Origin: Bacteroidales bacterium UBA3844
GTDB taxonomy: Bacteria > Bacteroidota > Bacteroidia > Bacteroidales > Paludibacteraceae
Assembly (NCBI GenBank): GCA_002392915.1
Contig: DGHQ01000024.1
Span: forward strand, 158,471-222,470
Direction: 5' to 3'
DNA: 64,000 bases
Shown here: in pieces, positions 34,433 through 43,577 of the stretch
Layout of the letters: each line of letters begins with the position of its first letter
Position numbering within the stretch: position 1 is the stretch's first letter
Translations under genes and position numbers: made by a program
The notes under the pieces: model-generated
What the model was told of the DNA's origin: nothing
The model's input: only the letters and a program-made list of their open reading frames with translations
The model's database searches: none

Positions 34433-34551
34433 ATTTTTGCTTTTTGTTGATTGATTTTCGGCAAAAATAATGTTTTCAATGGCTCGCTATATACTATATA
34501 CTATATTTTAATATTTTTGTAACAACTATATCTCTCTTCCTCTGCCGACGT

Positions 34552-35019
34552 CTACTCTCCCCTCAACTCCTTCAGTTTCTCAACCCAAATCCTTGCCGCA
34601 CACTCCACCATACGTGGACATGGACGTTTGGCGTAGTATTCAGCAGTGCGAGCTTCAGGCACATGCGTCGTCGTCTTCTCTTTCAACTGTCCCAACAGAT
34701 CGGCACACTTGATTGATCCGTTCTGCTCCTTAAACTTTGCAGCCAACTCCTGCACCACCTTATAATTGAAAGATTTTGTCGCAGCATCTTTCGGCTCTGT
34801 CTGTCCACACTCCAATCCAGCGAGGAGGAACATTCCGCTCGCGGCTCCACACGTCTCCCTCATTCTGCCTATTCCAGCACCAAACGACGCCGACATCCTC
34901 AATGCCTGCTCTTCCGTGAAACCATACATGTCGGCAAACGCCGCCACCACCGACTGTGAACAATTAAACCCGCTATTGAAAAGAGCCACCGCCCTCTCTA
35001 TTCTTTCTTCGTAATCCAT
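34552..35019 (-). CDS. C_GCAxxG_C_C family protein
   Basis: 155 aa. Seen: the family's Cys set: FNCSQSVVAAF, RETCGAASG (the GCAxxG-like core), LECGQTEP, and KRPCPRMVECAARI near the C-terminus. Cysteine-rich, presumably metal-binding or redox-active, cytoplasmic; function unknown. Commonly found in anaerobes. Runs alone on the minus strand. Confidence 0.9.
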   Translation of the reverse strand: MDYEERIERAVALFNSGFNCSQSVVAAFADMYGFTEEQALRMSASFGAGIGRMRETCGAASGMFLLAGLECGQTEPKDAATKSFNYKVVQELAAKFKEQNGSIKCADLLGQLKEKTTTHVPEARTAEYYAKRPCPRMVECAARIWVEKLKELRGE

Positions 35020-35160
35020 GCCATAAACGTTTTTCTTACTGCAAATATAATGGATTTTTGAGAGTCTGTGTTGATTTTTGAGACATTCTAAACACCCATC
35101 ATTTTACAAATCAACTGTCCAAAAAAATCGCAAAATCGTCAGACAAACAGAAAAATTAAA

Positions 35161-35168
35161 TAATTTTG
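35161..35168 (+). promoter_or_regulatory. -7 box (TAATTTTG) of the PLD two-gene cassette
   Basis: TAnnTTTG match on the plus strand; leader of about 105 nt before the first gene. Confidence 0.5.
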
Positions 35169-35278
35169 GATTCTGTAATTATGGAGTTTTACGTTTTGTT
35201 CAAATCTTCCATTCTTAAAATCACGAAAAACAAGGCCGTATTTCATAAATTAATTAAATCGTAGCATTAACGTTAAAT

Positions 35279-36826
35279 ATGTTTGACACCGGAGCCGAAA
35301 ATACAATCCCATTTTGGGGAGCAAAATCAAAATTGGCAGGAGGAAGAGATCCTCTTGCTATACAAAACAGCAGCGTAGTAATTTATACAAATATGATCCC
35401 AGGAATCACTAATTTGACAAGTAGGGTTCGTTACATGGGATTTTATTGCTGGCTATTGAATCGTATGTTGAAAGAATTGGAAAGAAATGGAGAAACAAAG
35501 CTTTCCAAAAAAAGACAAATCTCTCATTTAAGGAGGGCAGAATTATTACTGGCATATATAACACATGCCAATTATCAATCTATTGCAACAGGAGTTGGTG
35601 GCACACAGTATGCAGGAAAGCATTTTAACCAACATTGTGCTGGAGTCAACTTAAAAAAAGGAGAAAAAGCTTATTGGAAAAATAGTCTTGGAATATTTGG
35701 TCAATACTATGTAGGAGTAATGCTTTCATTGGGATTGATAGCAAATCCTGATGAAGAACATTCATGGTATCGCTGTACTTCAATCGGAGATTCTTTAGGA
35801 AATGCATTTGAAGAGAATGTTACTGAAGCAGTTGGAGATAGATTTATAGAGAGTATAGTTAATGGATATGTCGATAGAAAAAATCTATCAGAGGATTTCA
35901 AAGCTTTTACATTGCATGAAATACCAGAAAGTAATGAATTGAATCTTTATCGTAAAATAATATTAGGGAAAGATTCCGAATTTGTCCAATTGGCAACATA
36001 TTATAGACGTGACACTATAAAACTAATATTGAAATATATAGAAACAGGATCCAAAACATCAAACTATAAAACTCTCAGTAAGTTTGTAGAACCTTTTCTT
36101 CAAGATAATTTTGAAGATGTCTTGAAGAAAAACATGGATACATCTGAAGAAAAAACATTCTGGTTTCTATATGAGTTGAATGAATTGATTCACTATAGTT
36201 ATGAAATTTTTCATACCGGATTTCTACAATTTCTAACACAAGAACCACAATTATTAGATTCTGTCATAAACCAATTTTTGGCGGAAGTTAATGAGGAATG
36301 TGAGGAAAGAAATATTAAAGTTGTATCAGATCTTGACGATAATTCTACTATTCATGAAATTTTCAAAAAGATAAAATCAGCGACGTTTGCTCCACAAATA
36401 TGTTTTGCAATTCAACTGCTTTTTACACTTCATAAAAAATTAAAAAAGTTCATTGACACCCTCTCAGTGCAAAAAATAGGAGGAGAATCAATTACTAGAG
36501 AAGGATGTGCCCATATTCTTTTGCCTATGTTGATTGCGAATAAAGAGGACATGAAGATAACTGAAGTAGCAAATAATATTTTGATCAAAGCGATAAATAT
36601 TCATACAAAATCCTCTTTTGAAAAATCATCAATAACAAGAGGTCTCGTAAATAACTATTTGATCGATGACGGCTTTATATGGAAATTGAGAGACACTTAT
36701 GCGACAAGAACAAATCCGAGAATAAAGAATACCCTACAATATCTTATTGATATGCGATTAGTGTCAGTAACCCGTGATGATTTGCGACTAACAGAAGAAG
36801 GCATAAAATTTATAAGTGAGGATTAA
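35279..36826 (+). CDS. Unknown 515-aa helical protein, partner of PLD nuclease
   Basis: I do not recognise a named family. Seen: an N-terminal conserved-looking block IYTNMIPGITNLTSRVRYM, then FYCWLL and a mainly alpha-helical body without Walker, nuclease or membrane motifs, and a C-terminal winged-helix-like end (LQYLIDMRLVSVTRDDLRLT-EEG). The downstream nuclease gene starts 3 bp after this stop, so the two are translated together and probably act together. Much more A+T-rich than the host genes, with AGA/AAA/ATA codons common, which points to recent transfer. A sensor or adaptor role is inferred. Confidence 0.85.
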   Translation: MFDTGAENTIPFWGAKSKLAGGRDPLAIQNSSVVIYTNMIPGITNLTSRVRYMGFYCWLLNRMLKELERNGETKLSKKRQISHLRRAELLLAYITHANYQSIATGVGGTQYAGKHFNQHCAGVNLKKGEKAYWKNSLGIFGQYYVGVMLSLGLIANPDEEHSWYRCTSIGDSLGNAFEENVTEAVGDRFIESIVNGYVDRKNLSEDFKAFTLHEIPESNELNLYRKIILGKDSEFVQLATYYRRDTIKLILKYIETGSKTSNYKTLSKFVEPFLQDNFEDVLKKNMDTSEEKTFWFLYELNELIHYSYEIFHTGFLQFLTQEPQLLDSVINQFLAEVNEECEERNIKVVSDLDDNSTIHEIFKKIKSATFAPQICFAIQLLFTLHKKLKKFIDTLSVQKIGGESITREGCAHILLPMLIANKEDMKITEVANNILIKAINIHTKSSFEKSSITRGLVNNYLIDDGFIWKLRDTYATRTNPRIKNTLQYLIDMRLVSVTRDDLRLTEEGIKFISED

Positions 36827-36829
36827 ACT

Positions 36830-39577
36830 ATGAGAGAGAGATTGATTTTTGATGAAATTCCTGGAGGAAATAAGTATCACTCTGCGATATTTACAACTTT
36901 CTCATTCAATATGTATTATTGGGATATTCAGGTAATAAAAGAACTGAGAGCCAAAGGTATAGAGCATATATCTGCATTAATAGATGAGCAATGTCTATCT
37001 GAGCAGTTTGAATTATATAGCGAATGCCTTGGAGGTCGAAAGAGCAAGGAATATAGTCTTTATGGCTATCATTCAGACATGTCGTTTCATCCAAAGATCA
37101 TTTTTCTTGCAGGAGAAAATTCTGTTTTAGCATTAGTGGGTTCAGGAAATGTGACTCCTTCTGGACATGGAAACAACATTGAAATTTGGTGCCCAATCGC
37201 AGCTGATTCAAAAGATGATCCTACGTACCCTTTGATAAGAGATATCTGGGCGTATATTTCATCACTATACGACCCATTAGGAAAAGAAGCTCAAAAATAT
37301 ATAGGAAGGGTTGAGGATAATTGTACATTACTTAGAGGAGAATATGAATCTAATAGTGAATGTCTCGTAGGAGGCAGATCTATAAGATTCTTTGCTAATG
37401 GAATTGATGGAAATTTGTTTCATCAATTATCAAACTGGATAGAAGATGAAGAAATAGAAGAGGTTACTATCATGACTCCATTTTATGATGAAAATGCAAA
37501 TTTGATTAAGGAGTTGAATAAAAGATATTCTCCGAAACAAATAAAAATGATCATACAAAAAGATTTTGGAGTGTTACCATACCCAGATACATTGCCCAAC
37601 AACGTTGAAATTTACGATTGGCATAACTGTACATTTCCTTTCAAAAGCATATGTTCAGGAAACGCATTCAGAGTTTTTCATTCTAAGTGCATAACCTTAA
37701 AAGGAAAAACTCATTCCTATATGGTGGCAGGAAGTGCAAATGCGTCTATTGCTGCTATGGGAGGAGAAAACAAAAACAGTTTGAATCATGAAGCTATAAT
37801 TGCAATTAAGGCAGAACAAGACTTATGGTTGGAGACAATGGTTTTGCTTAATGGTAAAATGAAGACGCTTCCACCAAAATCAAAATCAGAGATAACTCAT
37901 TCAGAAAGAAAGACTTCTTATATATGGATAAAAGAAGTCACATATGACTACAACACCTTGACAATTAATTATTCTTCAATTAAGGATATAGGTAAATGTA
38001 ATCTTGTAATATATACAACAGGAAAAGAAAAATTAATATCTTTTGAACTATCTATATTCAAAGGGGAGAATAAGGAAACATTCAAAGTAGAAAAATGGAA
38101 TAATTTGCCACTCTTTGCTAATATAGAAACTTCATTTGATGAGATTATCTCAAATCGTCAGTTTATGATTAGTGCTATAACTATGGATGAATGCGATCCA
38201 TCTCCAATGAATATGGAATTTAGACGACATTGTATAGATCTTGAGAACGGAAGTATTATAAATAATTCAATATGTAAGTTTCTACATGACATTTGCGTAG
38301 AAGACAAATACAATCAATATAGAAACTTTTCTGATCGTATTGATGGAGAAAAAGAGATTGATGAACATACCGACAACTTTGTTTCATCTGATGACTATAA
38401 AAAAGATGCAGATGAATCATTATCCCAAATGAAAATAAAATTATCAGAAAAAACAAAATACGAACAGGGTTTGTTGAATAGCATTCTATCTTATTTGTCG
38501 AAAGTGGAGAATGCATCAGAGGAAGAAAAGTTTGAAGATGAAGAAGATTCTGATGAAACCAACTTATTGAACGGGAAAAAAAGCAAAAAAGACAAGGAGA
38601 CAGAGGCAGAAAGAGTTAAAGTAGAAAAAACATTTAAGGAGATATCTACAAAACTCGCTAAATCGTTTGAACAATTCTATTATATGCAAGTAGGGGCTGT
38701 TTCTGACCCAAAGAAAGATATTAAAGCTAAGGATTTCAGCGAAATAAATGAATTAAATAAGTGTTTCATGTCAATCCTCGTATTAGGAGGATATATGAAT
38801 CACTATGTAAAAATATACGAAACAACAAGTCATCAACAAAACAATACATTGCCTTTACTGTTCTCTACAATCTTTAATGGCTATTCCGTAACTGAATATA
38901 TATATTCTATAGTTTCACTTTTTGGTTTGAAGAATATTCAATACTCAGACTTTAAGGAAAAAGAAAAAACATTCTATCTAAAAGAAAGCTATAAAAAGCT
39001 ATTTGAGACAGCATGTGGATTAATGAGTGTATGCGATGTGATCAATAAAGGGAAACATGACTACGATGCGTTATATGTTCAAAAGCCTTCTGCTATTTTA
39101 AATCTTCGGGATGCATGCGACTATTCGATGGCATCTATTGAGGAAACTACAGATTATATCTATAGACATTATGTAACCGAAATGCTACCAGATATGGAAC
39201 TAGACGAATACGAAGTAAAAAATGCAATAAAAGATAATTTGGAATTCCTAGATGCAGACATATTTAAATTTCCTGATTCGTCCGCAGACATGATTTCACA
39301 AAATGAGTTGTTAGAAACAATTTTGTTTAATAAAAAAACAGGTTACGTAACGACAAACAAATTCTTTGGTGCAACGAGAAGATTTTGTCCTATTTCATGG
39401 TCCGGATTATATGATACTGATAAAAAAGTTCATACATTGCTTGCTCCTGTTTATGAAAAGAAAGAGTATTATGGAATGATTACAAATCTTTCAGTAGAGC
39501 AATTTTTACACAATCAATCCTATTTTGGATATTGGGAACTGGATATGAATGGGGGGAAAAAAACAATATTCAAATAA
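36830..39577 (+). CDS. Phospholipase-D-fold nuclease-like protein, 915 aa
   Basis: Two PLD half-sites are visible: H87-P-K89 with GSGNVTPSG (104-112) and E118, then H284-S-K286 with GSANAS (301-306) and a later NHE. This is the HxK...GSxN pattern of the PLD superfamily, which includes phospholipases and metal-independent nucleases such as BfiI. Residues about 330-480 look beta-rich; about 500-600 is a highly charged coiled-coil-like linker (SEEEKFEDEEDSDE, KKSKKDKE); 600-915 is a large unknown helical domain. No signal peptide. Coupled to the 515-aa partner and closed by a terminator. A+T-rich. Anti-phage defence is a reasonable guess, not shown. Confidence 0.85.
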   Translation: MRERLIFDEIPGGNKYHSAIFTTFSFNMYYWDIQVIKELRAKGIEHISALIDEQCLSEQFELYSECLGGRKSKEYSLYGYHSDMSFHPKIIFLAGENSVLALVGSGNVTPSGHGNNIEIWCPIAADSKDDPTYPLIRDIWAYISSLYDPLGKEAQKYIGRVEDNCTLLRGEYESNSECLVGGRSIRFFANGIDGNLFHQLSNWIEDEEIEEVTIMTPFYDENANLIKELNKRYSPKQIKMIIQKDFGVLPYPDTLPNNVEIYDWHNCTFPFKSICSGNAFRVFHSKCITLKGKTHSYMVAGSANASIAAMGGENKNSLNHEAIIAIKAEQDLWLETMVLLNGKMKTLPPKSKSEITHSERKTSYIWIKEVTYDYNTLTINYSSIKDIGKCNLVIYTTGKEKLISFELSIFKGENKETFKVEKWNNLPLFANIETSFDEIISNRQFMISAITMDECDPSPMNMEFRRHCIDLENGSIINNSICKFLHDICVEDKYNQYRNFSDRIDGEKEIDEHTDNFVSSDDYKKDADESLSQMKIKLSEKTKYEQGLLNSILSYLSKVENASEEEKFEDEEDSDETNLLNGKKSKKDKETEAERVKVEKTFKEISTKLAKSFEQFYYMQVGAVSDPKKDIKAKDFSEINELNKCFMSILVLGGYMNHYVKIYETTSHQQNNTLPLLFSTIFNGYSVTEYIYSIVSLFGLKNIQYSDFKEKEKTFYLKESYKKLFETACGLMSVCDVINKGKHDYDALYVQKPSAILNLRDACDYSMASIEETTDYIYRHYVTEMLPDMELDEYEVKNAIKDNLEFLDADIFKFPDSSADMISQNELLETILFNKKTGYVTTNKFFGATRRFCPISWSGLYDTDKKVHTLLAPVYEKKEYYGMITNLSVEQFLHNQSYFGYWELDMNGGKKTIFK

Positions 39578-39582
39578 ATCCT

Positions 39583-39616
39583 AAAAGCATCCCGAATACG
39601 GATGCTTTTGTTTTTT
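39583..39616 (+). terminator. Terminator of the PLD cassette
   Basis: Perfect 10-bp stem AAAAGCATCC/GGATGCTTTT with a 7-base loop and a T7 tail, just behind the stop at 39577. Confidence 0.92.
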
Positions 39617-39741
39617 TCGATTATCCATTTTGCATTTTTGGGGAAATGCAGTATGCAACAATAACTATTCATGTGATTTCATTAGTTTATTTTGATGTGC
39701 TTTTACTAGTTTATTTTGCAAAAACCGATAATCCGGCATGA

Positions 39742-39862
39742 AATGACAAGCTTTTTTTGACCGCTCGTCCTTACGGACTCGCGGGAAAGTGCGGGTTAGG
39801 GCGTTCCGCCCTTAACAATCCGCGGCTAGGAGACAGGCGATATTACTTGTTAGTTTGTCATT
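39742..39862. repeat. TIR-bounded R1 element, copy 1
   Basis: Ends in AATGACAA and TTGTCATT (8-bp inverted repeat); the inside carries the R1 hairpin AGGGCG-TTC-CGCCCT (minus orientation) and GACCGCTCGTCC. The similarity with copy 2 (40201-40313) continues about 40 bp beyond the right end (TTCTACGAATC...CCACAACAAAAAA). Confidence 0.85.
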
Positions 39863-39904
39863 AGTCTTTTCTGTCCATTCTACGAATCCTCCCACAACAA
39901 AAAA

Positions 39905-40093
39905 GAGGGTGTATCAAAACTCAATTTATCAAAAATCAAACTATCAAAATGTAAGTTGATTTTTAATTTCTCCAAAAATATAGCCGTTTCAGAGACTTAA
40001 CTGTAATTTTTAAGCTCTGAAACGGCTTTGTTCATATAAAAAGTGACAAAATGTAAGTTCGAAAAACTTGATTTTACATTTTGATACACCCTC
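39905..40093. mobile_element. MITE-like element, 189 bp
   Basis: 15-bp perfect terminal inverted repeats GAGGGTGTATCAAAA / TTTTGATACACCCTC. The centre holds a 12-bp stem GCCGTTTCAGAG / CTCTGAAACGGC, and AAAATGTAAGTT occurs twice. No ORF. It is probably moved in trans by a transposase elsewhere. No clear target-site duplication was seen. Confidence 0.75.
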
Positions 40094-40200
40094 CTTACAA
40101 TAATGTTCATTTGGTCTTAGGTCTTTTAAAATACCACCACAAAAGGTGGTAAATTTTACAAAAGTGGTAAATTATGACTAAAATGAAGAAGTATATGATA

Positions 40201-40313
40201 AATGACAAAGTTTTTTTGACCGCACGGACTCGCTGAAAAGTGCAGGTTAGGGCGTTCCGCCCTTAACAATCCTCGACTATGACACAGGCGATATTATTTG
40301 TTAGTTTGTCATT
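40201..40313. repeat. TIR-bounded R1 element, copy 2
   Basis: Same ends AATGACAA/TTGTCATT and the same R1 core as copy 1, with an 8-bp shorter interior. It lies in the same orientation 459 bp to the right of copy 1. Confidence 0.85.
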
Positions 40314-40353
40314 AGTTTTTTCTGTTCCTTCTACGAATCTTTCCACAACAAAA

Positions 40354-40389
40354 AACTGTAGAACCATCATAAAAGACAGTCCTACAGTT
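40354..40389 (-). terminator. metE terminator
   Basis: Minus-strand reading AACTGTAG...CTACAGTTTTTTG, stem of 8 bp with an interior smaller pairing, about 56 bp behind the metE stop. Confidence 0.75.
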
Positions 40390-40444
40390 CCACGTACAAT
40401 AACTAAATAGTATTGCTGACTATTCAATAACTACATAATTGTAA

Positions 40445-42736
40445 CTACCGACGTAATTTTTTCGCTGCTTCCACCATGTTTCTCAACGAGGCATCAGTCT
40501 CTGCCCATCCTCGTGTCTTTAGTCCACAATCCGGATTTACCCATAGCTGCGACGGTGAGATGACTTGCGCCGCCTTCTGCATAAGTGCTACCATCTCGTC
40601 GACTGAAGGGACACGCGGCGAATGGATGTCGTATACTCCAGGGCCGATTTCATTAGGATATTTAAACTTTACAAATGATTCAAGCAATTCCATCTGGCTT
40701 CGTGCACACTCGATCGTTATCACATCTGCGTCCATCAAAGCGATGTGTTCTATTATATCGTTGAACTCGCAATAACACATGTGTGTGTGGATCTGCGTCT
40801 CATCTTTCACTCCCGATGCTGAGATTCTGAACGACTCGACCGCATTGTCGAGATATGCCTTTTTCTCGCTCTTTCTTAGTGGCAAGCCCTCACGTATAGC
40901 TGGCTCATCAATCTGAATCACTTTGATTCCTGCCTTCTCCAGGTCGACAACCTCGTCGCGGATAGCAAGCGCAATCTGCTTCATTGTGACTGCTCTTGGC
41001 TGGTCGTTGCGGACAAAACTCCACTGCAATATAGTGACCGGTCCAGTAAGCATTCCTTTCACAGGCTTGTCTGTCAGACTTTGCGCATACGTTATCCAAT
41101 CAATGGTCATTGCGTTTGGACGAGCAACATCTCCATAAATAACAGGTGGTTTCACACATCGGCTACCATAGCTCTGCACCCATCCGTTCTGTGTGAATGC
41201 GAATCCGCTCAACTGCTCGCCGAAATACTCCACCATATCGTTACGCTCTGCCTCTCCGTGAACCAGCACGTCTAATCCGATCTCCTCCTGCTTGCGGATT
41301 GTTTTCTCTATTTCTCCTTTAAGCAAATTATTATACTCTGATCTTGAGATTTCTCCCTTCTTGAATTTGCTTCGCCACGAACGAACTTCAACAGTCTGAG
41401 GGAAAGATCCTATTGTGGTGGTTGGGAAAAGAGGAAGGTTCAACACCCTACGCTGCTCCTTGATTCGCGTCGCAAACGGACTTTTTCTCTGAGAAAACGC
41501 AAGTGTGATACCAGCCATTCTTTTCTTCACCTCCTCATTGTTCGTCAGAGCAGAAGAGCGACGGTTCTCTATATCTAAAATATTGTTTTTCAATGCCAGT
41601 TTCGCTTTTTCAGACGGTGCGTCGCCTGCAAGTTCAGCCAACGTCACCACTTCATTCACCTTCTGACGTGCGAACGCCATCCATCGCTTCACCTCCGCAG
41701 GCAACGACTTTTCATTCTTCTCGTTGTCCAAATCAAATGGAGAATGAAGCAAAGAGCAACTTGTAGAGATAATCACACAATTTTCACCCAACTGACTCTT
41801 CACGCCCTCGATGATTTCGAGCGACTTGGCAAAATCATTCTTCCAGATGTTTCTTCCGTCGACGACACCAAGGCTTAGTATTGTGTCTCCTTTCAAACGG
41901 CTGACAACATTCTTCCACTGCTGAGGAGCACGCACAAGATCAATATGCAACACGCTGACATTAAGTTCAGTGGCAAGATCCGTATTGTCTGCAAGACTAT
42001 CGAAATATGTGGCAAGAACAATCTTCAGCTTTGTGGCTTTAGTGATCTCCGCAAACACTTTGCGATAAAGACTCTTTATATCCTCGTCAATATCAGTGGC
42101 AAGGATCGGCTCATCAATCTGGACATATTCCGCGCCCAAAGATTCAAGTTGTCTCAAGATTTCCAAATAGACGGGCAAAAGTCGGTCGATCAAGTCGACG
42201 CGATTGAATCCACTCTCTTTTTCTTTGCCAAGAAGCAGATAGGAGATAGGACCGATAATCACAGGTTTTGTCTTAATACCAAGTGAAAGAGCCTCTTTAA
42301 ACTCCTCTGCTGCTTTATTGTATAGGAGCGTAAACTCTTGATTCTTTGCAAATTCAGGAACAATATAATGATAGTTTGTGTCAAACCATTTTGTCATTTC
42401 CATGGCAGTCACGTCAATACCATTCTTCTGCAATCCGTGAGCCATAGCAAAATAAAGATCAAGTCTGTCGTTCTTCAACGCATTGTAACGCTCAGGAATT
42501 GCACCTACACAAAGCGACAAATCAAGTGTCTGATCATAAAATGAGAAATCGTTGCTTGGGATCAAATCTATTCCCGCTTCCTTCTGTAGAAGCCAATTGC
42601 TTTTACGAATCTCAGCAGCTGTCTTCAACAACTCCTCTTTAGTGGCTTTTCCAGCCCAATATGCCTCCTCGGCTTTTTTCAATTCACGGTTTGCTCCAAC
42701 TCGTGGATATCCTAACACATTCGTTTTTAATGTCAT
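40445..42736 (-). CDS. metE: Cobalamin-independent methionine synthase
   Basis: 763 aa, full length. It transfers the methyl group of methyl-tetrahydropteroyltriglutamate to homocysteine. Seen: the N-terminal barrel start NVLGYPRVGANRELKKAEE, the LPTTTIGSFPQT opening of the catalytic barrel (here FPTTTIGSFPQT), VLVHGEAERNDMVEYFGE, IQIDEPAIREGLP, and the zinc ligands in HTHMCYCEFND and NPDCGLKTRGW. An Lrp-type regulator gene is divergent from it, 198 bp away. A -7 box TAACTTTG is at 42813-42820; leader about 75 nt, too short for the known long SAM riboswitches. Confidence 0.96.
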   Translation of the reverse strand: MTLKTNVLGYPRVGANRELKKAEEAYWAGKATKEELLKTAAEIRKSNWLLQKEAGIDLIPSNDFSFYDQTLDLSLCVGAIPERYNALKNDRLDLYFAMAHGLQKNGIDVTAMEMTKWFDTNYHYIVPEFAKNQEFTLLYNKAAEEFKEALSLGIKTKPVIIGPISYLLLGKEKESGFNRVDLIDRLLPVYLEILRQLESLGAEYVQIDEPILATDIDEDIKSLYRKVFAEITKATKLKIVLATYFDSLADNTDLATELNVSVLHIDLVRAPQQWKNVVSRLKGDTILSLGVVDGRNIWKNDFAKSLEIIEGVKSQLGENCVIISTSCSLLHSPFDLDNEKNEKSLPAEVKRWMAFARQKVNEVVTLAELAGDAPSEKAKLALKNNILDIENRRSSALTNNEEVKKRMAGITLAFSQRKSPFATRIKEQRRVLNLPLFPTTTIGSFPQTVEVRSWRSKFKKGEISRSEYNNLLKGEIEKTIRKQEEIGLDVLVHGEAERNDMVEYFGEQLSGFAFTQNGWVQSYGSRCVKPPVIYGDVARPNAMTIDWITYAQSLTDKPVKGMLTGPVTILQWSFVRNDQPRAVTMKQIALAIRDEVVDLEKAGIKVIQIDEPAIREGLPLRKSEKKAYLDNAVESFRISASGVKDETQIHTHMCYCEFNDIIEHIALMDADVITIECARSQMELLESFVKFKYPNEIGPGVYDIHSPRVPSVDEMVALMQKAAQVISPSQLWVNPDCGLKTRGWAETDASLRNMVEAAKKLRR

Positions 42737-42812
42737 ATCTTCAGTACGATTAGTTTGTAATTATTTGTTCAGACCCGATTAAGACCAGAACATCTTTTTC
42801 GCAATTGCACTG

Positions 42813-42820
42813 CAAAGTTA
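42813..42820 (-). promoter_or_regulatory. -7 box (TAACTTTG) of metE
   Basis: TAnnTTTG match on the minus strand about 77 bp before the metE start, in the metE-lrp divergent region. Confidence 0.55.
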
Positions 42821-42934
42821 TGCAGAGCTTTTTAATCATAAAAATATTTTGGAAAGTTCGGTAAAATATGCTTAATTTGCGGTCACAACATGCAAAATCA
42901 AGAATAATATACTGCAAAATAGATATTTCAAGAA

Positions 42935-43417
42935 ATGGAAAACGGCTATAAACTTGACGAAACGGATATTCGTATTCTGAAAGAACTTCAAAAGAATTCG
43001 CAACTGACAATAAAAGAGCTTGCGGCAAAAGTACACTTGTCTCCCTCCCCCACTTTCGAACGACAAAAAAGGCTGGAGCGGGAAGGATATATCACCAAAT
43101 ACATGGCTGTTGTAGACGCGAAGAAAGCCGGCAATGGTATTCTGGTGTTGTGCAATATCCGTCTGAAGCAGCATTCGGAAGAGATGATACAGCAGTTTAT
43201 AGATGCGGTTCAGGAGATTGACGAGATCACCGAATGTTTCAACACCAGCGGAGATTACGATTTCCTGATAAAAGTTTATGCCCGCGACATGTATGCCTAC
43301 CAGCAGTTTATGCAGCATAAACTTGGAGCGATGAGTTGTCTGGGAAGTCTGCACAGCGTCTTTGTCATGAGTGAGACGAAAAACACCCGTGGAGTGCCGA
43401 TTGTTGTGGAGAAATAA
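42935..43417 (+). CDS. Lrp/AsnC family transcriptional regulator
   Basis: 160 aa. Seen: N-terminal winged HTH LDETDIRILKELQKNSQLTIKELAAKVHLSPSPTFERQKRLE in standard Lrp form, then the RAM/AsnC ligand-binding domain with TGDYDFLI-like SGDYDFLIKVYARDM. The divergent metE gene is the natural target (inference); related regulators sense amino acids and form octamers on DNA. A TTAATTTG -7-like box lies about 60 bp upstream. Confidence 0.92.
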   Translation: MENGYKLDETDIRILKELQKNSQLTIKELAAKVHLSPSPTFERQKRLEREGYITKYMAVVDAKKAGNGILVLCNIRLKQHSEEMIQQFIDAVQEIDEITECFNTSGDYDFLIKVYARDMYAYQQFMQHKLGAMSCLGSLHSVFVMSETKNTRGVPIVVEK

Positions 43418-43453
43418 ACATTCTCTTTCCGTAAAATGGGGATCGTGAAGGAT

Positions 43454-43531
43454 GCCATATTCGAGTCTATTCCGAAAATATGGCAATAATTTTGGATTAT
43501 ATTCCGAAAATATGGCAATAATTTTGGATTA
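43454..43531. repeat. Two 32-bp direct repeats with hairpin, before ATPase gene
   Basis: TATTCCGAAAATATGGCAAT plus ATAATTTTGGA occurs at 43468-43499 and 43500-43531. A preceding GCCATATT (43454-43461) pairs with AATATGGC of the first copy to form an 8-bp stem. Each copy contains TAATTTTG, so the second supplies the -7 box (43519-43526). Confidence 0.92.
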
Positions 43532-43577
43532 GAGAGTTTTTTTATGTTTTTTTGCAACGATCAAAACATCTTTAGAC

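Larger units (their letters stand above)
39578..40444. other. 867-bp gap packed with repeats
   Basis: Contains the terminator of the PLD cassette, two copies of a TIR-bounded 113-121 bp element with an R1 core, a 189-bp MITE-like element between them, and the metE terminator. No gene is visible. Confidence 0.8.

Noticed and set aside
42737..42934. Cobalamin or SAM riboswitch before metE
   Set aside because: Leader of about 75 nt is too short for a cobalamin switch, and no B12-box or SAM core is visible.
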